Shown here: positions 6,773-12,303 of the stretch, piece by piece
Position numbering within the stretch: position 1 is the stretch's first letter
How the letters are laid out: the number at the start of each line of letters is the position of its first letter
NCBI GenBank assembly: GCA_027858795.1
Contig: JAQICF010000218.1
Coordinates: forward strand, 1 to 12,303
Length of the DNA stretch: 12,303 nt
Direction of reading: 5' to 3'
Origin: Candidatus Delongbacteria bacterium
GTDB lineage: Bacteria > Delongbacteria > UBA4055
Position numbers and translations under genes: made by a program
The notes under the pieces: model-generated
What the model was told of the DNA's origin: nothing
Seen by the model: the letters and a program-made list of their open reading frames with translations, nothing else
Databases searched by the model: none

Positions 6773-8320
6773 ATGAAGAAAATAAATTCCAGAATCTTAA
6801 CAGTAATAATGTTTTGTGTTATGGGAATTGTGAATGTTCTCTATTCTGAAAATAATCATTCATCAGCAAAAATGGATAGTTTATACTATTATTTAGAAAA
6901 TCAAATATCTATTATAACAAGTTCTTATGAGCAAGATAGTGTTATTGAGCAAAAGATAAAATTAATTAATTCAGTATTGAAAAAACATCCAGAGATCGTA
7001 AATCACATACCTGATGGGAAATATGTGAATTTAGTAAATTCAACATTAAGAAATTTTGGTAACACATCAGTTTTGACTATATTAAATCATATTTTAAATA
7101 TTTATAACTTGCCAATAAACTCATTCGAATTAAAAAAAATAGAAAATACGATTCCTGAATATATAGCTAAATACAAATTTATTAGATGTTTGAATATCGT
7201 TAAAGTAATGGAATTGCTACTTAAACATAATTCAGATTTGAATATGGTTAAAAGTGAGCGAAAAAACATATTATATGAATTCCTTAGGAATCGAAATCTT
7301 AATAAATTTGCAGAATACATCTTAAATAATGGTGGTGTTGCATACGATGAAAGTGATAATATTAATTATAAATTGCTAAAATCTGTATCGGAATTGAATG
7401 TTTCAGATGCAAAAGAAATAATAAAAATGGGTGCTAATGTTAATTTTAGAGATGACAGGAGATATACACCTTTGGCCTGGTCTTGCTATTTTGCTCATAA
7501 AGAAATGACACAACTATTACTTGATAATGGTGCTGATACTAATCAAGCAATTGGTTATTACGACACACCTCTTAATTTTGCAGTCCGAAGCAATAATATA
7601 AATTTTGTAGAATATTTGCTAAATAATGGTGCACATATTAACGGTCTATCAGATATTGGAGGGAAGCATTATAGTTATTTACCGATAATAAAAGCTATTG
7701 AAAGTAATAATTTTGATATGATTAAGTTCTTAGTTGCCAATTCTGCCAAATTAGATTACGAGTCGAATGATTTGATTTATGCGGCGTTATCTACTAGAAA
7801 CATAAATATAATTGATTATATGATCAAAAATGGTGTTTATATTGATCCAGAGAAGATATATTTAAACTATAGAGGATACCCCATAATTTCTGATTACCTA
7901 TTAAAAAATAATATTATAAGCATTTTTTCTGATAATTTTAAAGAATCACTTTATAATTCTATTGAATATGGTTCTACAGATGTATCAGAAGTATTTTTAA
8001 GAAATGGAGGTTATGTCCACTTTTCAATTATGGTTGATGCAGTTTATGATAGTTGGGCTCGCTATGTTTTTACTTTTGGTGAAGGTGATTTTTATAAAAG
8101 AGATTATGAAATTGTAATGAAATACATTTATATGGATATATTGGCTATTTCTTTGTTTTTTCTAACAGTTGTAGTTGGGATAAACATATATTTGAGAAAG
8201 AAGGGAAGTTACTTTATTTTTCGTCCTAAAAGGAATAAAGTAAAACAGCTCGCAATGTTCTTAGCATTCAATATGTTATTTATAGTATTAGTGTATTTTA
8301 TAGATAAGATGATTTTATGA
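6773..8320 (+). CDS. Exported, membrane-anchored ankyrin-repeat protein
   Basis: The product is 515 residues. A basic, hydrophobic N-terminus (about 1-25, ending VLYS before ENNHSS) is a signal peptide or anchor. A helical region follows to about 200. Ankyrin repeats cover about 200-360. The clearest are YTPLAWSCYFAHKEMTQLLL (231-250) with DNGAD, DTPLNFAVRSNNINFVEYLL (264-283) with NNGAHIN, and more degenerate units near 303-330, 333-358 and 391-413. Two hydrophobic helices (about 452-474 and 492-511) end the protein, separated by a Lys/Arg-rich loop. By the positive-inside rule that loop is cytoplasmic, which puts the repeats outside the inner membrane. Ankyrin repeats bind other proteins; the partner is unknown. 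An in-frame TTG at 6659 would overlap the previous gene, whereas GGAAG (6761-6765) seven bases before ATG 6773 and the signal sequence favour 6773. Confidence 0.78.
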   Translation: MKKINSRILTVIMFCVMGIVNVLYSENNHSSAKMDSLYYYLENQISIITSSYEQDSVIEQKIKLINSVLKKHPEIVNHIPDGKYVNLVNSTLRNFGNTSVLTILNHILNIYNLPINSFELKKIENTIPEYIAKYKFIRCLNIVKVMELLLKHNSDLNMVKSERKNILYEFLRNRNLNKFAEYILNNGGVAYDESDNINYKLLKSVSELNVSDAKEIIKMGANVNFRDDRRYTPLAWSCYFAHKEMTQLLLDNGADTNQAIGYYDTPLNFAVRSNNINFVEYLLNNGAHINGLSDIGGKHYSYLPIIKAIESNNFDMIKFLVANSAKLDYESNDLIYAALSTRNINIIDYMIKNGVYIDPEKIYLNYRGYPIISDYLLKNNIISIFSDNFKESLYNSIEYGSTDVSEVFLRNGGYVHFSIMVDAVYDSWARYVFTFGEGDFYKRDYEIVMKYIYMDILAISLFFLTVVVGINIYLRKKGSYFIFRPKRNKVKQLAMFLAFNMLFIVLVYFIDKMIL

Positions 8321-8343
8321 TAAAAGAAATTCAAGCAAGAAAG

Positions 8344-8364
8344 ACCCTGAAATAAATTCAGGGT
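8344..8364. repeat. CCTGAAATAAATTCAGG hairpin repeat
   Basis: ACCCTGAA and TTCAGGGT form an eight-base perfect stem around an ATAAA loop, followed by GAC. The 17-base core CCTGAAATAAATTCAGG is identical to that at 5035-5051. The flanking stem pair differs by a compensating change (AT..AT versus AC..GT) that preserves pairing. This points to the folded form being maintained. Confidence 0.75.
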
Positions 8365-8369
8365 GACGA

Positions 8370-8444
8370 TGTAGGGGGGACAATTTCTTATCATCCCCTC
8401 TTTAAAAAAACAATGGATCTCCGGATCAAGTCCGAGGATGACAG
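8370..8444. repeat. Composite hairpin repeat, copy 2
   Basis: The order is a GTAGGGG hairpin (8374-8380 pairing with 8394-8400), a TTTAAAAAAACAA linker, and a CCGGATCAAGTCCG hairpin (about 8417-8439), ending in GATGACAG. The first hairpin and linker resemble copy 1 at 4991-5058. The second hairpin has a different stem sequence but the same GAT...GATGACAG frame. It ends 17 bases before the tex start. Confidence 0.7.
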
Positions 8445-8461
8445 ACAAATAGGAAAACCAA

Positions 8462-10138
8462 ATGAATAACATACTCAGCATTATGGCAAAAGAAATCAAC
8501 TGTTCCGAAAATTCAGTTCAGACAGTATTGAGTTTACTATCAGAAGGCTCAACGATTCCCTTCATTGCGAGATATAGAAAAGAAATGACAGGTGGGCTTG
8601 ATGAGGAGCAACTTAGACAAATAGATGAAAGAGCCGGTTATCTAAAGAACTTAAATGCTCGAAAGGCTACTATTTTAAAGACTATTACTGAATTAGGCAA
8701 ACTTACACCTGAATTGTCCGCAAAGATCACAGAATGCCTCTCAAATACAGAATTAGAAGATATTTATCTACCTTATAAACCAAAAAGGAAAACTCGTGCT
8801 TCTATTGCAAGGGAGAAGGGACTTGAATCTTTAGCTCTTTTCATTTTGAACAATCCGGATTTCTCAGGTGATGTAGAAAGTGTTTACAGAAAATATATAA
8901 ACAAAGAAAAAGGTGTGGATGATATTGAGATAGCTATTGCAGGTGCAAAAGATATTCTAGCTGAAATGATATCTGAACATGCTTCAATAAGAAAATTCTG
9001 TAGAGAATATTTACAAAATAGAAGTACGATCATCTCTATCAAAGCACAAGAAAAAGTAAAAAAGATCATTGATGATGAAGATGAACCTAAACAAACCAGC
9101 AGCTATTCTCAGCAATCTGAAAAGAAAGCAAAGGATGTTTATCAGATATATCATGATTTTAAAGTTAATATTCGTTCAATAAAACCCCATCAGATCCTCG
9201 CAATAAATAGAGGAGAGGATGAAGGAATTTTAAAGATAACCCTGGATTATGATAAGGAATATTTAAGCAAAGTTATAAAAAAGCGATTCTTTCACACTGA
9301 TAGATCAAGCTTTAACGATTTGATCGATGAAATCATAAAAGATAGCTGGAAAAGATTATTATTTCCGTCCCTTCAGAGAGAAGTAAGAAATGAACTCACT
9401 GTCAGGGCTGAAATTCATGCTGTGGAAGTATTTGCAACAAATCTACGGCAATTACTTCTTCAACCTCCTTTGGTTGATAAAGTGATAATGGGAATTGATC
9501 CGGGTTTTATATCAGGGTGTAAGATAGCAGTGATAGATACCACAGGTAAGTATTTACATGGTGAGACGATCTATCCTCATCCTCCACAGAGAAAATCTAC
9601 TCAGTCTTTTGAAATTATGCTGTCGGCTATAAAAAAGTACGACGTTGAAATAATTGCCATCGGAAATGGTACTGCGAGTAGAGAAACAGAATCATTAGTA
9701 TCAGATATGATCAAAAATAATAATCTTGAGTGTAAATATTTAATTGTCAATGAAGCAGGGGCATCTGTTTATTCAGCATCAAAGCTGGCTAAGGAGGAAT
9801 TTCCTGATCTTGAAGCATCTATGAGAGGAAATGTATCAATCGCGAGAAGGGTACTTGACCCATTGGCAGAACTTGTAAAGATCGATCCTAAATCTATTGG
9901 TGTAGGACTATATCAGCACGATATCAATCAAAAAGTTCTGATCAAAAGACTTGAGACAGTTGTTGAATCGGTAGTTAACCATGTCGGTGTTGATCTTAAT
10001 ACAGCTTCATCACCGTTACTCTGTCAAGTTTCTGGATTAACCAAAAGATCAGCAGATAAAATTATCAAGCTTAGAGATGAGAAAGGTTATTACAATAGTC
10101 GTGCAGATCTGAAGAAGATCACAAAGATGACACCGTAA
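8462..10138 (+). CDS. tex: Tex-family RNA-binding/transcription accessory protein, cut short by in-frame TAA
   Basis: Tex is a cytoplasmic nucleic-acid-binding factor linked to transcription. The 558 residues encoded here start with the conserved Tex N-terminal domain (STIPFIARYRKEMTGGLDEEQ at about 30-50). Next comes a YqgF/RNase H-like domain beginning VIMGIDPGFISG (about 341-352), then the first helix-hairpin-helix region (ETVVESVVNHVGVDLNTASS, about 497-516, to KKITKMTP). The frame then meets TAA at 10136-10138. The same frame stays open afterwards and continues with FEQCAGFLKI, exactly what follows in intact Tex, to a stop at 10682-10684. The joined frame is 740 codons, a normal Tex length. 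The lost part holds the rest of the helix-hairpin-helix region and the S1 domain. AGGA (8451-8454) precedes ATG 8462. Confidence 0.9.
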   Translation: MNNILSIMAKEINCSENSVQTVLSLLSEGSTIPFIARYRKEMTGGLDEEQLRQIDERAGYLKNLNARKATILKTITELGKLTPELSAKITECLSNTELEDIYLPYKPKRKTRASIAREKGLESLALFILNNPDFSGDVESVYRKYINKEKGVDDIEIAIAGAKDILAEMISEHASIRKFCREYLQNRSTIISIKAQEKVKKIIDDEDEPKQTSSYSQQSEKKAKDVYQIYHDFKVNIRSIKPHQILAINRGEDEGILKITLDYDKEYLSKVIKKRFFHTDRSSFNDLIDEIIKDSWKRLLFPSLQREVRNELTVRAEIHAVEVFATNLRQLLLQPPLVDKVIMGIDPGFISGCKIAVIDTTGKYLHGETIYPHPPQRKSTQSFEIMLSAIKKYDVEIIAIGNGTASRETESLVSDMIKNNNLECKYLIVNEAGASVYSASKLAKEEFPDLEASMRGNVSIARRVLDPLAELVKIDPKSIGVGLYQHDINQKVLIKRLETVVESVVNHVGVDLNTASSPLLCQVSGLTKRSADKIIKLRDEKGYYNSRADLKKITKMTP

Positions 10139-10684
10139 TCCTTTGAACAATGTGCAGGATTCCTTAAGATCAGTAATGGTACGAATCCATTAGACATTAC
10201 CTCTATTCACCCTGAAAGTTATACCGCAGTTGATAAATTATTAAAAATATATGAACTGCAGAATAAAGAGATTAATCATCCAGAAACAATTGAAGCAATT
10301 CGTAATATTAAGCCTGGTAAAAAATTGGCTGAGAAGATAGGTGTCGGGCTTCCAACCTTGAGTGATATTCTGGAAAATCTTCAGAAACCTGGACGTGATC
10401 CCAGAGAGGAGCTTTCTAAACCAATTCTTCGCAGCGATGTGTTGAAAGCTGAAGATCTTAGTGTAGGAATGAAGCTGAAGGGCACAGTGAGAAATATTGT
10501 TGATTTCGGTGCATTCGTTGATATCGGGATAAAACAGGATGCATTAGTTCATGTTTCCCAAATGGCTGATAAGTTCGTTAAGAACCCATTAGATATTGTA
10601 AAAGTAGGTGATATTGTAGATGTGTCAGTCATATCTATCGACAAGGAAAAAGGTCGAGTTGGTCTGAGCATGAAGAAGACCTAA
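10139..10684 (+). pseudogene. tex: Detached 3' part of tex (helix-hairpin-helix remainder and S1 domain)
   Basis: This frame follows the TAA directly with no shift and encodes SFEQCAGFLKI. It continues through a conserved Tex linker (LEN...KPGRDPREE near 10370-10410) and an S1 RNA-binding domain (GMKLKGTVRNIVDFGAFVDI, about 10466-10525, with the usual LVHVSQMADKFV). It ends KGRVGLSMKKT. No in-frame ATG with a Shine-Dalgarno lies near the break, so independent translation seems unlikely; a TTG at 10325 is internal and falls within the protein core. It is either made only by readthrough of the TAA or not at all, unless the stop is a sequencing error. Confidence 0.8.
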
Positions 10685-10712
10685 CCGTAGGGTCGGGGTT
10701 CACCTCCGACCT
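10685..10712. repeat. GTAGGGTCGG hairpin repeat, copy 2, in a convergent junction
   Basis: GGTCGG (10691-10696) pairs with CCGACC (10706-10711), and the 5' flank CCGTAG matches copy 1 at 3692. It fills nearly the whole 26-base gap between the tex and uup-like stops, and its last two bases belong to the minus-strand TAG stop (10713-10711). It could serve as a two-way transcription end, but no T-tract is visible on either strand. Confidence 0.7.
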
Positions 10713-12303
10713 AAATCGACTCCAGTTCTTCCCATCTTTCATATTTCTCTGGTAAAATAATATCAAGTTCGGCATGTCTGTTCTGAACTCTTTTTATTTC
10801 AGAGACATCTTGTTTGAAAAATTCTGCACTAGACATAGTATTCATAAGATCTGCTTGTTCAGCTTCAAGTTTCTCAATAAACTCAGGTATATCAGCCAGT
10901 TCATGTGTTTCTTTAAACGTAAGCTTTCTAATCTTCTCTTTTATCCTGACTTTTTTAGGAGATTGAGATTTCTTCACTGCTTCTTTTTTCTGCCTCCAGT
11001 TCTCATAACCACCAATATATTCTCCGATAGTTCCATCAGGTTGGAAAATAATAGAACTTGAAACCACATTATTGATAAATTCACGGTCATGACTAACGAT
11101 CAGTACTGTACCTGTAAATTCCACAAGTAGAGATTCAAGTAGTTCAAGAGTTTCTTGATCAAGATCGTTGGTAGGTTCATCAAGTACAAGAACATTAGCC
11201 GGTCTTGTAAAAAGTTTTGCCAGAAGAAGTCTGTTCTTCTCACCACCGGATAAATTCTTAACAGGTGTGTTCATTCTTTCTTTTGAGAATAAAAAATCTT
11301 GAAGATAAGAGAAAATATGCCTTTGTTGCCCATTAAAATTTACAGAATCTTTTCCTTCAGCAATATTCACAAGAATAGATTCGTTTTCATTCAGAACTAA
11401 TCTGGTTTGATCAAAATATGCAATTTCCAAATTAGCACCATGCTTAACACTGCCTTCCTGTGGTGTAAGTTCATTCAATAAAATTTTCAATAAAGTCGTT
11501 TTCCCACATCCATTCGCACCTAAAATCCCGATCTTGTCACCACGCATGATAGCAGTGCTAAATTTATTCAATATTTGCTTGTCAGGATATGAGAAAGTCA
11601 GGTCTTTGGCTATGATAACTTGCTTACCACTTGCATTCGTTTGTTGAAGGGCAAATGTTGAGGTGCCGGTAAATTCTCTACGTTGCTCTCTTTCATTTCG
11701 TAATTTTTTAAGAGAACGGACTCTACCTTCATTTCTTGTACGTCTGGCTTTGATACCTTTTCTTATCCAGACTTCTTCAATTGCTAGTTTTTTATCAAAG
11801 ATACGGTTTTCCTCTTCTTCGATTGCTAGATCAGATTCTCGATATTCTAAGAAGGTATTATAATCAGTTTTCCAACCACGGATATTGCCACGATCAAGTT
11901 CGTGTATCGAAGTTGCAACTTTTTGTAAAAATACTCTATCATGTGTTACAAAGACTAAGGTTTTATTATATTTTGCGAAGAAATTCTCAAGCCAAATTAT
12001 TGAATTCACGTCAAGATGATTTGTTGGCTCATCTAATAATAGTATATCAGGTTCTTTTACAAGTTCACGAGCGAGAATAGTTCGTCTTTTTAATCCAACA
12101 GAGAGTTCTTCATAGTTTTGTGTTGGATCGAGATCCAGTTTTGTAATAACCTTATCAATCATAGGTGTATTATTTGTCCATTCATCAACAGCTTCTGATA
12201 TGATTTGATGTACTGTGCCTGACATTTCAGGGATTTCCTGACTCAAATATCCTGTTGTTATTCCTTTTTTTCGAACAACTTCGCCTGAATTGGCATCCAG
12301 AGA
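10711..12303 (-). CDS. uup: ABC-F ATPase, Uup-type (5' end beyond window)
   Basis: The frame stays open to the right edge, so the start and the first Walker A are outside. About 530 residues are visible. The first ATPase domain shows LSVGL (12105-12091), DILLLDEPTNHLD and VFVTHDR. A linker of the Uup sort follows (FDKKLAIEEVWIRKGIKARR with RNEGRVRSLKKL). The second domain has GANGCGKTT, LSGGEKNR, VLVLDEPTNDLD and VSHDREF. The end (GGYENWRQKK, then a charged coiled coil to the C-terminus) matches the Uup DNA-binding/coiled-coil tail. ABC-F proteins act in the cytoplasm without membrane domains; Uup is linked to ribosome function and to transposon-excision and DNA-branch phenotypes. The first signature has Val where Gly is usual. 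The gene converges on tex. Confidence 0.85.
   Translation of the reverse strand, partial: SLDANSGEVVRKKGITTGYLSQEIPEMSGTVHQIISEAVDEWTNNTPMIDKVITKLDLDPTQNYEELSVGLKRRTILARELVKEPDILLLDEPTNHLDVNSIIWLENFFAKYNKTLVFVTHDRVFLQKVATSIHELDRGNIRGWKTDYNTFLEYRESDLAIEEEENRIFDKKLAIEEVWIRKGIKARRTRNEGRVRSLKKLRNEREQRREFTGTSTFALQQTNASGKQVIIAKDLTFSYPDKQILNKFSTAIMRGDKIGILGANGCGKTTLLKILLNELTPQEGSVKHGANLEIAYFDQTRLVLNENESILVNIAEGKDSVNFNGQQRHIFSYLQDFLFSKERMNTPVKNLSGGEKNRLLLAKLFTRPANVLVLDEPTNDLDQETLELLESLLVEFTGTVLIVSHDREFINNVVSSSIIFQPDGTIGEYIGGYENWRQKKEAVKKSQSPKKVRIKEKIRKLTFKETHELADIPEFIEKLEAEQADLMNTMSSAEFFKQDVSEIKRVQNRHAELDIILPEKYERWEELESI

Noticed and set aside
4991..8444. The recurrent hairpins as a CRISPR array
   Set aside because: Copies are kilobases apart, self-complementary and variable in sequence, with genes rather than uniform spacers between them.
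8209..8499. A 96-codon minus-strand frame between the ankyrin and tex genes
   Set aside because: It is made of the hairpin repeats read as protein (phrases such as LGLDPEI and TLNLFQGL are typical of translated repeats) and overlaps both neighbouring genes.
10136..10138. Reassignment of TAA to a sense codon in this organism
   Set aside because: TAA is used as the natural terminator of other genes here (for example 1792-1794 and the deacetylase stop at 22-20), at expected family lengths.
10325..10684. A stand-alone small S1-domain protein starting at TTG 10325
   Set aside because: The TTG is internal to a continuous Tex frame that resumes right after the TAA, and there is no ribosome-binding site.

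Overview
The window is AT-rich bacterial DNA with compact genes, Shine-Dalgarno motifs (GAGG, AGGAG, AGGA) and several TTG or ATG starts. It carries two housekeeping genes at the right end (tex and a uup-type ABC-F gene) and mostly poorly characterised genes to the left. Cell type is bacterial, probably Gram-negative-like because two products have export signals. The mix of low GC, many short intergenic hairpin repeats, an amino-acid permease fused to a PTS EIIA domain and an orphan AAA_14/DUF4143 ATPase would fit an uncultured FCB-type lineage such as Cloacimonadota or Delongbacteria. That placement is an inference, not a sequence-proven assignment.

Layout. 20-751 (minus) is a NodB-type polysaccharide deacetylase. 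752-1149 has no convincing gene. 1156-1794 (plus) is an unrecognised exported protein, followed after one base by the permease-EIIA fusion (1796-3649); the permease Shine-Dalgarno lies inside the upstream gene, so the two are probably translationally coupled. 3650-3803 holds two repeat hairpins and then a strong sigma70-type promoter built into a 12-bp inverted repeat, in front of an AAA_14/DUF4143 ATPase (3804-4976). A composite hairpin repeat leads into an HD-domain phosphohydrolase-like gene (5072-5872). A 100-bp terminal-inverted-repeat element (5879-5978) separates this from a six-helix membrane protein (6030-6665) and an exported, membrane-anchored ankyrin-repeat protein (6773-8320) that has a perfect 24-bp palindrome upstream. 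A second copy of the composite repeat leads into tex (8462-10684). The tex frame is interrupted by one in-frame TAA at 10136-10138, which cuts off the second half of the helix-hairpin-helix region and the S1 RNA-binding domain. A repeat hairpin sits in the tail-to-tail junction with the uup-like gene (10711 to beyond the window edge, minus).

The genes do not form one recognisable pathway. The only tight functional pairing is the exported protein with the permease; the membrane protein and ankyrin protein are adjacent and both envelope-associated. I see no RNA gene, CRISPR array, complete insertion sequence, or clear defence or secretion system. The most notable features are the nonsense codon in tex, the promoter-in-palindrome at 3732-3775, and a composite repeat whose similarity runs right up to the start codons of two unrelated genes.
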